The position numbers and the translations under genes were made by a program. The notes under the pieces are model-generated. The model saw only the letters and a list, made by a program, of their open reading frames with translations. It was not told the DNA's origin and ran no database searches. From Bacillota bacterium (GTDB lineage Bacteria; Bacillota_I; Bacilli_A; Erysipelotrichales; Erysipelotrichaceae), in assembly GCA_023388535.1 (NCBI GenBank), contig JAEWFZ010000020.1, forward strand, positions 1 to 42,040: a stretch of DNA of 42,040 bases, written 5' to 3'. This document shows, one piece after another, positions 32,164-40,780 of this stretch (its first letter is position 1; each line of letters opens with the position of its first letter).

Positions 32164-32667
32164 ATGAAAGTTTATTTGACCCAATTATTGGGCTTACATG
32201 GTGAGCTCTTCTATTTGGATGAAGAGATGACGAATGAATTCTCTGATGTAAAACATTCGGTGTTAAAGAAAGTTGATCGTTGCAGAGTTACTGGTCATAT
32301 CGAATACGATGAATCCACCCGCCGTGCTTTAACGCAGTTGAAGGTAGTGGGGTCTATGATTCTTCCTCACTCAGTAACTAACCAACTGGTATCAATTCCA
32401 TTTGATATCGATCTATTGGACATCTTTAGCTTTGTTGATGGGGATACCGATGAGGAGGTCATTGAAGTTAAAGAAGACTTCATTGATATCAATCGATTTG
32501 TCTTGGATGGAATACTTGCGACCATACCTCTACGCATTGTTGACGATAATCCTTATGAATATCCATCGGGTAAAGGATGGAAAGTCATGAGTGAAGTTGA
32601 TTACGATGCGATTGAGAAACCGATGGATCCACGATTAGCAAAACTTAAAGAATTCAAATTTGATTAA
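32164..32667 (+). CDS. YceD/DUF177 family protein
   Basis: This 167-residue acidic protein shows the DUF177 pattern: CRVTGHIEYDESTRRALTQL in the first half, an acidic central stretch, DINRFVLDGILATIPLRI, and a final DPRLAKLKEF, as in proteins found before rpmF in most bacteria. YceD is linked to 23S rRNA accumulation and L32 assembly. The usual CxxC-type metal residues of some members are not seen here. The ATG at 32164 follows CAGGGTGATTGA. rpmF begins 21 bases downstream and the pair is transcribed from a consensus promoter. Confidence 0.92.
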   Translation: MKVYLTQLLGLHGELFYLDEEMTNEFSDVKHSVLKKVDRCRVTGHIEYDESTRRALTQLKVVGSMILPHSVTNQLVSIPFDIDLLDIFSFVDGDTDEEVIEVKEDFIDINRFVLDGILATIPLRIVDDNPYEYPSGKGWKVMSEVDYDAIEKPMDPRLAKLKEFKFD

Positions 32668-32688
32668 CTGGGAGGTGAAGTAAAGACT

Positions 32689-32847
32689 ATGGCAGTACCT
32701 AAAAGAAGAACCGGAAAAGCTCGCAAAAGATCACGTCGTACCCATTACAAACTTAAGAAAGTAACTCTAGTAAAAGATAAAATTACTGGAGAATATCGAC
32801 GTCCACATCACGAAGTTAGTACCGAAGGTGAATTTAGAGCAAAATAA
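32689..32847 (+). CDS. rpmF: 50S ribosomal protein L32
   Basis: This 52-codon gene begins MAVPKRRTGKARKRSRRTHY, the universal L32 start. It continues LKKVTLVKDKITGEYRRPHH and ends with FRAK. It is basic and has no cysteine, so it is the zinc-independent form rather than the CxxC form. A GGGAGGTGAAG ribosome site precedes the ATG, and yceD lies just upstream. A short strong terminator overlaps the stop codon. Confidence 0.96.
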   Translation: MAVPKRRTGKARKRSRRTHYKLKKVTLVKDKITGEYRRPHHEVSTEGEFRAK

Positions 32848-32866
32848 GCGGCAAGACCGCTTTTTT
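32846..32866 (+). terminator. terminator after rpmF
   Basis: AAGCGG and CCGCTT surround a five-base loop and are followed by TTTT. The arm includes the last bases of the stop codon. Confidence 0.85.
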
Positions 32867-32894
32867 CTTTGTTGAACCAAATAGAAATCAGATA

Positions 32895-32903
32895 TGATAA
32901 AAT
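32895..32903 (+). promoter_or_regulatory. extended -10 promoter of the Ig-like surface protein gene
   Basis: TGATAAAAT is an extended -10. TTGAAC at 32872 is 20 bp away, too far for an ideal -35. GCAGGAGGG precedes the ATG at 32923. Confidence 0.5.
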
Positions 32904-32922
32904 ACTTGCAGGAGGGCGTAAA

Positions 32923-34986
32923 ATGAAGAAAAGAACAAAACAAATCGTTTTATGGATTTTATTGATTTTATTATTTGCGACGATGATTACGCCAATCTTT
33001 ATGTTGACTCAACTTAAATTGGGTATGAGTCATGATATAGCGATTAAAAAAGATAGTACTTGGGTGTTTTCAATTCACCCAACGGAAGTATTAAATAGTG
33101 AAGGACAGCCGGCGACGCTGGCCTCACCCTTGGATCCAGCCTTAATCAACTGGACCAATACCAACGAAGCCGTCGCATCCGTAGATTTTGATCCTGAAAC
33201 TCAACATTTTACAATTACCTCAAAAGCTAATGGTACCGCCGTCTTTGTTGGTTCTGATGGATTGAATGCCAGCTTGAGACTTGAGGTTAATGTTTTAGAT
33301 GGGATTGCTTATGAGACCAAACCACAGGTTATTGATATTAACCAACCGCTCAAGTTAGAAGTTGTCACTCAGCCGTTAGCGGATATCTTATCGTTTAAGC
33401 CTAGTTTTCGTTCGTCGAATCCGGAAATTGTTTCCGTAAGTCAAGAAGGCGTTGCCAAGGGGGTTAGTGTTGGTAAAGCTAATATTATCGCCCATTATTT
33501 AGGTTATGAAACGAGTCTGGAGTTGGAAGTTCAAGATTTGCCGGACTTTACCTTTGAACTGGATCGAGTTGAAATGAATATGCAGTCCTCGGTTCAAATT
33601 CCTTATCAAGTTTCTATTTACGATGAAGCGATCGATCCTACGATTACTTGGTCATCTAGTAATACTAATATTGTCGAAGTCAATCAGGAGGGTTTAATCA
33701 CCGCCTTTAATCGTGGTACGGCCACGGTTTCAGCTTCCGTCAATAATAAACAATATGATTTACTCGTCCAAGTTAAATCGAATGTGGTGGATTTTGTTAT
33801 TGATGAGAAGGAACTAGTTTTAAATAAAGGGGACCAACATACGCTTAAGGTAACCTTTAACCCAGAAATATACGATAATTATCCGATTACTTGGGTTTCT
33901 TCAAAACCATCGATTGCCCAGGTGGTTAATGGTGTGGTAACGGCGGTTGGAGCCGGTAAGACAACGATTAGTGCTCAGGTCGATAAACTTAAACGGGAAG
34001 TGGAAGTCAGCGTAGAAGTTCCGTTAGAGTCGATTACAGTGAGTCCTAGCAACGCTAAAATTTATGAAGGTCAGGGCGTTCAACTCAATCCGCTTTATTA
34101 TCCAACCGATACGACGACCAAAAAAGAACCCGTTTTCAGTTCGTCCAACCCGGCGGTAGCCCGGGTCGATGAAAAAGGGTTTGTTATCGGTCAAGGGGTA
34201 GGTAGTGCCATGATTTTTGTCAGTAATGCCGGTTTTCAATATTCAGTACCGATTCAAGTTCAAAACAAAATCGATGAAGAGGGTAATCAAGTGGTTACTG
34301 GCGTTTATCGTGATGGCACGGTCCGATTTGATGGCGTTAGTTTTCAGATGGATCGAGCGTTTGTCTTAGAAATCGGTATGGAACCACAATTCGTTAATAC
34401 GACTTTAGTTGATCTTGAAGTAGTTCTTCCGGATAACTTTTTTGAGAACCATAAAGCGAAGTTTGAGAAAATAATTTTAAACAGTGGTTATATCGGTAAA
34501 GAGATTGTTTTAACGATACGTAAATCGACCGAACCGGTTTTAAAATACCATTTCGATAATTATGATTTAGCGGAAGCTAATTTATGGATGGATTTCCTTA
34601 AGGGGAATTCAGCTTTTGGAAATGCCAATAAGGATCAGATTACCTTTACTATGCCGATTGCGTTTGATGATGCCCATCAGCTCCGTTTCTATGTGGGTAC
34701 GGAGATGGCCAATCAATCGATTTCAGGCTATAAAAAACAAGACGGTGAATACGTCTTGGTAACTAAGGATATCGTGGTTGATCCAAGTGGTTTTGTCAGT
34801 TTGGGTCACTTCCAAGCGGGCGATGAAGTTGGTTTAGAAGTTAATCGCTTGAGTAAACCGTTTTATACCACTTGGTATTTTGTTTTGGGAGCTACGTTGG
34901 CCGTAGTTCTCGGTTTAACTTTATTTATAACTGGGTTTAGACTCAGAAAACCTAAATCGAAATTAAATGAAGAGGAGCAAGTATGA
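32923..34986 (+). CDS. membrane-anchored surface protein with BIG2 Ig-like domains
   Basis: From ATG 32923 the protein has 687 residues. An N-terminal hydrophobic helix (8-30) precedes about five bacterial Ig-like (BIG2) repeats, roughly residues 40-125, 130-205, 212-290, 293-370 and 372-450. Recurrent cores include SSNPEIVSVSQEGVAKG, SSNTNIVEVNQEGLI, SSKPSIAQVVNGVV and SSNPAVARVDEKGF. An unassigned beta-rich region (about 460-640) and a C-terminal membrane helix with a basic tail follow. No LPxTG is present. It is probably a tethered rod that presents the membrane-distal part. The stop overlaps the next ATG (ATGA). Confidence 0.88.
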   Translation: MKKRTKQIVLWILLILLFATMITPIFMLTQLKLGMSHDIAIKKDSTWVFSIHPTEVLNSEGQPATLASPLDPALINWTNTNEAVASVDFDPETQHFTITSKANGTAVFVGSDGLNASLRLEVNVLDGIAYETKPQVIDINQPLKLEVVTQPLADILSFKPSFRSSNPEIVSVSQEGVAKGVSVGKANIIAHYLGYETSLELEVQDLPDFTFELDRVEMNMQSSVQIPYQVSIYDEAIDPTITWSSSNTNIVEVNQEGLITAFNRGTATVSASVNNKQYDLLVQVKSNVVDFVIDEKELVLNKGDQHTLKVTFNPEIYDNYPITWVSSKPSIAQVVNGVVTAVGAGKTTISAQVDKLKREVEVSVEVPLESITVSPSNAKIYEGQGVQLNPLYYPTDTTTKKEPVFSSSNPAVARVDEKGFVIGQGVGSAMIFVSNAGFQYSVPIQVQNKIDEEGNQVVTGVYRDGTVRFDGVSFQMDRAFVLEIGMEPQFVNTTLVDLEVVLPDNFFENHKAKFEKIILNSGYIGKEIVLTIRKSTEPVLKYHFDNYDLAEANLWMDFLKGNSAFGNANKDQITFTMPIAFDDAHQLRFYVGTEMANQSISGYKKQDGEYVLVTKDIVVDPSGFVSLGHFQAGDEVGLEVNRLSKPFYTTWYFVLGATLAVVLGLTLFITGFRLRKPKSKLNEEEQV

Positions 34987-35513
34987 AGAAACTATTATTT
35001 GTTTTAGTATTATTACTCGTCATTGGTTGTAGCAGTCAACCATCCCCAACCCCGGAAACGCCGAAAGAAACCCAAGTAAGCGAAACTCAAACCAGTCCAG
35101 GCACTGAAACCGGTACGGAAACGGAAACCATCGAAACCAAACCAGTTGAGACCACACCCGTTGAAACAGCTACTTCTGGCGTCGATGGATACCCAGGTCT
35201 TAACATGGATATGTATTTCCAACCAGATTTCTCTAAAATCAAAGCGGATGATATCTTGAAGATGTATCAGTTTTTAGGGGATTTTAATAAGTTAAGTTTA
35301 CCGACTAAAAGTAGTCGCTTTAGTATCAATTTTCAAGCTAGAGAAAAGGATGAAATCGGTCAAGGCAACGAATATCGTTTGTTGCTAACTCAATTTGCTG
35401 AGTCTGAACATGAGGGTTTGGGTAATGTTTATGCTTATCAATACCTAAATAAAAATACGAGAAAATTAAATATCGATGATTTTATGTCGTTATTAACGGT
35501 CTGGTCTAACTGA
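34983..35513 (+). CDS. lipoprotein, N-terminal part up to the TGA
   Basis: If the TGA is obeyed, a 176-residue lipoprotein is produced: signal peptide, acceptor cysteine at residue 16, a threonine/glutamate/proline repeat-like linker to about residue 60, and roughly 115 residues of globular sequence ending LLTVWSN. The gene follows GAGGAGCAAGT and overlaps the stop of the BIG2 protein by four bases (ATGA). The product would be truncated relative to the continuing frame. Confidence 0.6.
   Translation: MKKLLFVLVLLLVIGCSSQPSPTPETPKETQVSETQTSPGTETGTETETIETKPVETTPVETATSGVDGYPGLNMDMYFQPDFSKIKADDILKMYQFLGDFNKLSLPTKSSRFSINFQAREKDEIGQGNEYRLLLTQFAESEHEGLGNVYAYQYLNKNTRKLNIDDFMSLLTVWSN
35511..35513 (+). 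other. in-frame TGA with following C
   Basis: AAC TGA CAT sits inside an otherwise open frame. A C after UGA is a context generally associated with inefficient termination. TGA serves as a normal terminal stop for other genes here, for example 21502-21504, 26938-26940, 31045-31047 and 34984-34986. Confidence 0.8.
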
Positions 35514-36254
35514 CATCAAGAATTCACTGGTACTACCCCGGAACAATTAAAAGAAGCTTTAAAATCGGCTCGAGAAGAAGGGGAAAAGAAAAATGACTAC
35601 GAAAGTTATTTCTATCCAGGAGAATTTAATTTTGAAAATATGTTTTTGAATCCTATTATTCCTAATCATCAGTTAATCAGTGGAAAAACCGGTAGATATA
35701 GTAAATTTAATGAAAAATCCTATGAAGGGGAAAGCCTTTATAGCGGTATCGCCTTCGCTACAAGCGGCGATGCCCGAGAATATACCGCAAAAATGGGTCA
35801 ATTAGTTTCAGAAGCTATCTCAAAAGTAGATAAAGCCCCTTATGTCCCAATTATGACCCTAGAAAGTGATTTAGGGAATAATATCCACTATCGTGTCAAA
35901 TTGATAAAAGTATCAAGGCCGGATTATGAGTATTTATACGATGCTTATTTCGAGTACAATGTACCGTTTCAATTTGATTTTGTAAAAGCCCCTCAGGAAC
36001 TGATTGATAACTATCTGACTTATATTGATGAATTTTACAAAATCATTCCAACCGATCAATTTAGTGACATGTTAAAGCATAATATGAAAGCGTCTTTACT
36101 CGATCTCTTTACAAAAGACTTCAATTTAAAAGATAGGGTGATCTCTGATGATCAGTATCTCAACATGTTTGTCAGTGCGAGAGCTGGTTCTTTCACGTAT
36201 CGTTTAGAGGCGATTATGGATAAAGAAGGCAAGTTGGTTAAACTCGGCGATTAA

Positions 36255-36283
36255 TTGTGTCGGTATTCTTTCTCAGGTATACT
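36255..36283 (+). promoter_or_regulatory. promoter of the lic cassette
   Basis: TTGTGT (36255-36260), a 17-bp spacer and TATACT (36278-36283) directly follow the previous stop codon. AGGTGA precedes the ATG at 36303. Confidence 0.55.
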
Positions 36284-36302
36284 GGCTATTGTAGGTGAAA
36301 TT

Positions 36303-37001
36303 ATGAACGCATTAATATTAAGTGCTGGTCTAGGCTCGAGAGTTCCCGAACTAACCAGTACGACCCATAAAGCTTTGATTGAAATAAATGGAAAACCTCT
36401 GATAGAACATACTATTGAAAAACTATGGTTGGCGGGTATTTTTCGCATCGTTATTGTGGTCGGTTATAAGAGTCATCAGTTTGACTATTTAGTGGCTAAG
36501 TATCCGGGTTTAGAATTAATTTTTAACGAACATTTTGAGGATTTAAATAATGCGTATTCCTTGTATCGAGCCTTAGATTTTTTAGAAGATACTTGGATTT
36601 TAGAAGCAGATTTATGGTTACGTGAAAATATCTTTTTGAATTATCCTCAGTCCTCTACTTACTATCTCATTAAGCGAGCTAGTGTGGGTGTGGAATGGGT
36701 GCCAAATTTAGAAGATGGTTTCGTTAAAGGGTTTAGAATTGAAGAAACGATTGAGCCAAGTCATGCTGGTATCAGCTTTTGGCGAAAAGCGGATAGCAAA
36801 AAGATCGTTGAAAAAGCCCGTGATTTAATGGAATTAAATCCAGAGTTTTATCAAGATTTAAGTAAATACTGGGATCATATTCCCTGTATGCTTTTAGATC
36901 AAATACAAGCAAAAGCAAGTATATTAGCTCAAGGATCGGTCTATGAGATCGATAGCTACCAAGATTATCTCGACATCTGTGAGGTGGTTAAAAATGAGTA
37001 A
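36303..37001 (+). CDS. LicC-like CTP:phosphocholine cytidylyltransferase
   Basis: This 232-residue nucleotidyltransferase begins MNALILSAGLGSRVPELT, the GxGxR-type nucleotide loop of LicC and related sugar-nucleotide transferases. KALIEINGKPLIEHTIEKL and the metal-binding aspartate in WILEADLWL follow. In pneumococcus LicC makes CDP-choline from phosphocholine. The licA-like kinase and licD genes downstream support that substrate, though a sugar-1-phosphate is not excluded. The start at 36303 follows AGGTGA. The end overlaps the licA-like gene by eight bases (ATGAGTAA). Confidence 0.83.
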   Translation: MNALILSAGLGSRVPELTSTTHKALIEINGKPLIEHTIEKLWLAGIFRIVIVVGYKSHQFDYLVAKYPGLELIFNEHFEDLNNAYSLYRALDFLEDTWILEADLWLRENIFLNYPQSSTYYLIKRASVGVEWVPNLEDGFVKGFRIEETIEPSHAGISFWRKADSKKIVEKARDLMELNPEFYQDLSKYWDHIPCMLLDQIQAKASILAQGSVYEIDSYQDYLDICEVVKNE

Positions 37002-38640
37002 ACGAGTATTAGGCTTATTTAAAGGGTTAGAACAAGGCTTGGATTTAGTCCAAGTCAGTGGTTTTTCAGAAGAAATGATTGAGGCTTTATTAGGACATTT
37101 GTTTGATAATGGTTTTATTAACCAAGATCATAGTTTGAGTGCTAAAGGCTTTAAATTTTTGGATGACTTAAATTACCAAGAATCAATCATTCAAGAAAAA
37201 CGAGCCTTAAGAAAACAACAAGTAAAAACAGCAATCTTATTAGTCGATCAATGCTATGATCATTTGCTTCAGGTAAATAACCAGGATACGGTGTTGTCCT
37301 ATAATGTCGAGGTTTTTCAAAAGTTAGGTTTTGAGCGGATTTATGTGGTTTCAAATGACTTTTCGATTGCGCCTAGTTCGGCTTATGAATTGGTTGCCTT
37401 TGACGATCATTTGCCTTTGGTTCAACATTTAGTCGCTTGGTTAGAAACCACGGAGTTGAAGTCGTTTATTTTGGTTAATGGCTGTCGTTTGTTTGAATCT
37501 AAGTTAATTGCTCAATTTAACCAGCGTTTAGAAGCTCATGTGGTTGGCTTTAACCGCGAAAACTCAAATATTTTAGAGATTGTTAAAGCGGATGCCTCAT
37601 GTTTTAAAGGAGCTTCTCAAGCTGAAACGCTTAGAGATTTAATTGAATCGTCAATAACGGAAGAGACTAAGAAGCTTAAGCTAAGTCCTAAGAGTATCCG
37701 TGGTGTTAAGGCTAAGAATGTTAAACAACGGCACCGAAAACTATTGAAACGGGAATCGAAATATCATCAAGCCCAAGCTGGTGATTTGATTTCTTTATTG
37801 GTTTCCGATGAGAAGATTGATAAGAGCGAACGTTTGGGTGGTTTGACAAATCGTAACTATTATTTCAGCGTGGATAATCAACACGTCGTAGCCCGGATTC
37901 CTGGCGATTTTACTCAAGATTTTATCAATCGTCGCTTTGAAGATGAGAATAGTACTTTAATGTCTTTATTGGGTATTAATTCGAGTCATATTTATTTTAA
38001 CCGTGATGATGGTTCTAAGGTGGCTGGCTATATACCGAATGCTTTGACGTATTCTCCAAAATTATTAGAAGATAAAGTTTATTTACAAAAAGCCGCTCAG
38101 TTACTTAAAAAATTACATCAGTCCAAACTGATGTTTATCAATGATTTTGAGTGGCAAGATGAATTAGCTGCTTATGAAAAGATTGTGAGCGATCAAAAGG
38201 TCGAGTTTCCAAAAGATTATGAGGCTACGAAAGCGCGAGTGTTGGCTCAATACCGACAACTTGAAAATAAACAACGCGTCGCCTGTCATTGTGATGCTTT
38301 ATGTGAGAACTTTGTTTTAGACAGTAAAGCGAATCGTCTTTATTTGGTCGATTGGGAGTATTCAGGGAATAATTATCCGGCTTGGGATTTAGCCAGTCTT
38401 ATTGTTGAATCGCAAATGAATGATACGCAGAAGCAAATCTTCTTGGAGGCGTATGCGGATATTGAAGTTAATGATGTCAATATCTTTATGATGATTCAGG
38501 ATTTCTTATGGAGTATTTGGGGCTTGATGAAGTACGCTCAGAAAATGGATTTTTACGATTATTTTGAGATGCGTTATCAACGCGCCAAACAACAATTAGA
38601 TAATTTAGAAAGACATGTTAATGAAAGCATTACTAATTAA
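36994..38640 (+). CDS. LicA-like choline kinase with extra N-terminal region
   Basis: This 548-residue protein is about twice the usual LicA length. The C-terminal 260 residues are a choline/ethanolamine-kinase domain: LGGLTNRNYYF, then HCDALCENFVLD (catalytic Brenner motif HxDxxxxN) and VDWEYSGNNYPAWDL. The N-terminal part has a winged-helix-like segment (residues about 1-65, ending LSAKGFKFLDDL) and a Rossmann-like alpha/beta region (TAILLVDQCYDHLL, ERIYVVSNDF) with no GxGxR loop. It may be a decayed or divergent nucleotidyltransferase or a regulatory domain. It overlaps licC by 8 bases and the glycosyltransferase by 20-26. Confidence 0.83.
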   Translation: MSKRVLGLFKGLEQGLDLVQVSGFSEEMIEALLGHLFDNGFINQDHSLSAKGFKFLDDLNYQESIIQEKRALRKQQVKTAILLVDQCYDHLLQVNNQDTVLSYNVEVFQKLGFERIYVVSNDFSIAPSSAYELVAFDDHLPLVQHLVAWLETTELKSFILVNGCRLFESKLIAQFNQRLEAHVVGFNRENSNILEIVKADASCFKGASQAETLRDLIESSITEETKKLKLSPKSIRGVKAKNVKQRHRKLLKRESKYHQAQAGDLISLLVSDEKIDKSERLGGLTNRNYYFSVDNQHVVARIPGDFTQDFINRRFEDENSTLMSLLGINSSHIYFNRDDGSKVAGYIPNALTYSPKLLEDKVYLQKAAQLLKKLHQSKLMFINDFEWQDELAAYEKIVSDQKVEFPKDYEATKARVLAQYRQLENKQRVACHCDALCENFVLDSKANRLYLVDWEYSGNNYPAWDLASLIVESQMNDTQKQIFLEAYADIEVNDVNIFMMIQDFLWSIWGLMKYAQKMDFYDYFEMRYQRAKQQLDNLERHVNESITN

Positions 38641-39811
38641 TTCCGTTTTAGGTTACGGTAGTACCGGTAGAATTGTTAAAGATCTCCATGATTGCTTATT
38701 GGACCAAGGTCATCAGCCCTTAGTCGCTTTTGGTAGGGGTAAGGGGCTAGAAGGCTATCAACAATTAAAGATTGGTAATCTAGTTGATCAGGCAATGCAT
38801 TTGGCCTCGAGTCGTCTGTTTGATGATCATGGTTTGAAATCGAAATTGGTAACTAAACGATTTATTAAGGAAATCGAAGCGTTTAATCCGGATTTGATTC
38901 ACTTACATAATATCCATGGTTACTTTTTAAATTATCCTGTTTTGATGGAATATATTCGAGATAAAAAGCTACCTGTGGTTTGGACCTTACATGATTGTTG
39001 GAGCTTTACCGGGCATTGTGCTTATTTTGATTTTGTCGGTTGTGATAAATGGAAAGAGCTCTGTTTTGATTGCCCACAGAAGAATGCCTATCCGGAGTCA
39101 ATCGGATGGGATAAATCGAGTCGTAATTACAAGCTTAAAAAAGAGTATTTTAATGCTATTGGGGCGATTATGGTGTCTCCATCGCAGTGGTTGACGGACT
39201 TAGTTAAACAGTCGTTTCTAAATCAAAGAGCGATTACCATCCCTAATGGCATTGATTTAGAAGTTTTTCGCTATAATCCAGAAGCGAAGCTTAATTTTCC
39301 CAAAGATAAGAAGATTATCTTAGGAGTAGCAAGTGTTTGGGAGCCACGTAAGGGCCTTAGTTTCTTTGAGGAACTTCAACATCAGTTACCGGATCAATAT
39401 CACTTGGCCCTGGTAGGGGTGAGTGATAAAGAAAAAGCGTTGTTCACTAATTCAAAGGTGACTTTGATTAGTCGTACGAGTAATGTACAGGAACTGGTCG
39501 ATATTTATTCGAGTGCCGATGTACTTTTAAATCCGACTTTAGAAGATAATTTTCCAACGGTGAATCTTGAAGCTCAAGCCTGTGGTTTACCGGTTATTAC
39601 CTTTGATACTGGGGGCAGCCCGGAAACAATTACTAAAGCCACCGGCTTAGTCGTTGAGAAATCGATCGATGCTATTCTACAGGGTCTTTTTGAACTTAGT
39701 TTATTGAGTCGTGAGGACTTAAGAAAGCATTGTATTAAGCACGCTAAAAACTACGACAAAGCCTATCGCTACCAACAATATATAGAGTTATACGAAGAGA
39801 TAATTAAATGA
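38621..39811 (+). CDS. GT4-family glycosyltransferase
   Basis: This 396-residue GT-B enzyme has the N-terminal GYGSTGRIVKDL loop and LIHLHNIHGY segment. A cysteine-rich insert (HCAYFDFVGCDKWKELCFDC) follows. The C-terminal donor domain has VWEPRKGL, SADVLLNPTLEDNFPTVNLEAQACGLPVI and the GGSPE motif. It probably adds a sugar to teichoic acid or capsular repeat units that later receive phosphocholine. ATG 38621 is preferred because its spacing from AGAAAG is better than that of the ATG at 38615. The stop overlaps licD by four bases. Confidence 0.88.
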   Translation: MKALLINSVLGYGSTGRIVKDLHDCLLDQGHQPLVAFGRGKGLEGYQQLKIGNLVDQAMHLASSRLFDDHGLKSKLVTKRFIKEIEAFNPDLIHLHNIHGYFLNYPVLMEYIRDKKLPVVWTLHDCWSFTGHCAYFDFVGCDKWKELCFDCPQKNAYPESIGWDKSSRNYKLKKEYFNAIGAIMVSPSQWLTDLVKQSFLNQRAITIPNGIDLEVFRYNPEAKLNFPKDKKIILGVASVWEPRKGLSFFEELQHQLPDQYHLALVGVSDKEKALFTNSKVTLISRTSNVQELVDIYSSADVLLNPTLEDNFPTVNLEAQACGLPVITFDTGGSPETITKATGLVVEKSIDAILQGLFELSLLSREDLRKHCIKHAKNYDKAYRYQQYIELYEEIIK

Positions 39812-40689
39812 AAACCTATACGATAACAGAAACTATGACGCCAGAGGACTGGCAACCTTTATTAGAAGATATCCGTGTGATTCAACTTGAGTTAGCTAAT
39901 GAACTTAAACGAATCTGTGATAAACATGAAATTAATTATTTTATGATCGCGGGGACGACGTTGGGGGCGATTCGTCACCAAGGTTTCATTCCTTGGGACG
40001 ATGATATGGATTTCGGGATGCTTCGTAAGGACTATATCAAGTTTATCGATATCGCTAAATACGAGCTTGATAATAAGTATTTTTTACAAACCTGGCATAC
40101 TGATCCAAACTTTGGGGTGCCGTTTGCTAAGATTCAATATAAGAATTCTAAATTGATCGAATCTAATCAACCAGAACATCTTCAAGATAATTCTGGTGTT
40201 TTCATTGATATTTTTCCTTATGACTTTATTGCTAAGGACAAAGCTATCCGTAAGAATATCTGGAATCTTTATCAGTATATTAGTCGTTTATTGCTTCTTA
40301 AAAATAACTATAAGCTGAATGCTAATAGTTTTCCTAAGAAGCTAGCTCTTTATGTATTACAGTTGATTGCTAATTTCAATTCTCGAGATAAGCTTATTAA
40401 GCATCTAGAAGCGATTGAGACTGAATGTAATAAGCAACATCAACAATCAGGTATTGTCATTACCTTAGGCGGCTGGTATGGCTATGAAAAGGAAGTTATG
40501 GAATTAGATTGGTGCGTTAATCTTGAAGATAGAAGCTTTGAAGAATATCAGTATCCTTGCCAAGTAAACTATGATGCTTACCTTGAGCATCTTTACGGAG
40601 ACTATATGAAATGGCCGGATGAAGATAAGCGATACAATCAGCATGGGTTAGTGAAAGTGGTCATTAATGAAGGTGTAGACCAAGTGTAA
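39808..40689 (+). CDS. LicD-family phosphocholine transferase
   Basis: This 293-residue protein has the diagnostic LicD core AGTTLGAIRHQGFIPWDDD near residue 50 and a central GVFIDIFPYDFI. The C-terminal half carries the YPCQVNYDAYLEHLYGDYM block typical of the family. LicD enzymes transfer phosphocholine (or ribitol/other phospho-groups) from the CDP-activated donor to glycan residues of teichoic acid or capsule. Its placement after LicC and LicA supports choline. ATGA overlap with the glycosyltransferase gene shows translational coupling. No clear strong terminator follows, only a weak ATGATA/TATCAT hairpin at 40701-40724. Confidence 0.92.
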   Translation: MKTYTITETMTPEDWQPLLEDIRVIQLELANELKRICDKHEINYFMIAGTTLGAIRHQGFIPWDDDMDFGMLRKDYIKFIDIAKYELDNKYFLQTWHTDPNFGVPFAKIQYKNSKLIESNQPEHLQDNSGVFIDIFPYDFIAKDKAIRKNIWNLYQYISRLLLLKNNYKLNANSFPKKLALYVLQLIANFNSRDKLIKHLEAIETECNKQHQQSGIVITLGGWYGYEKEVMELDWCVNLEDRSFEEYQYPCQVNYDAYLEHLYGDYMKWPDEDKRYNQHGLVKVVINEGVDQV

Positions 40690-40751
40690 AACTATAAGCG
40701 ATGATAAATCTTACGACGTATCATTTTGTTATATTAAAGTACTTTAATTTT

Positions 40752-40760
40752 TGTTATGAT
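40752..40760 (+). promoter_or_regulatory. extended -10 promoter of the YHYH-like gene
   Basis: TGTTATGAT is an extended -10 with no matching -35. A 16-base AT palindrome (ATTAAAGT/ACTTTAAT, 40733-40748) lies just upstream. AAGAGGTGG precedes ATG 40781. Confidence 0.45.
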
Positions 40761-40780
40761 TCATATAAGAGGTGGATCTT

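Larger units (their letters stand above)
34983..36254 (+). pseudogene. lipoprotein gene interrupted by one in-frame TGA
   Basis: The frame of 424 codons is continuous from ATG 34983 to TAA 36254 except for TGA at 35511-35513. The N-terminal part has a lipobox (VIGC, cysteine 16), a Pro/Glu/Thr-rich spacer and a start of a globular domain. After the TGA the same frame continues with HQEFTGTTPEQLKEAL and about 245 further residues with no other stop and native-looking composition. TGG to TGA is a single change, and tryptophan would fit the context. It could be a recent nonsense mutation, a sequencing error or stop-codon readthrough. No known domain is recognised. Confidence 0.65.

Noticed and set aside
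35511..35513. UGA read as tryptophan throughout the genome (Mycoplasma-like code).
   Set aside because: Several neighbouring genes end normally at TGA, for example at 21504, 26940, 31047 and 34986, and Trp is encoded by TGG everywhere else.
35511..35560. Selenocysteine codon.
   Set aside because: No bacterial SECIS-like hairpin is evident just after the TGA, and the context is not a known selenoprotein.
35640..36254. Independent gene starting at ATG 35640.
   Set aside because: It is in the same frame as the upstream lipoprotein, has no properly spaced ribosome site, and 42 coding-like codons precede it after the TGA.
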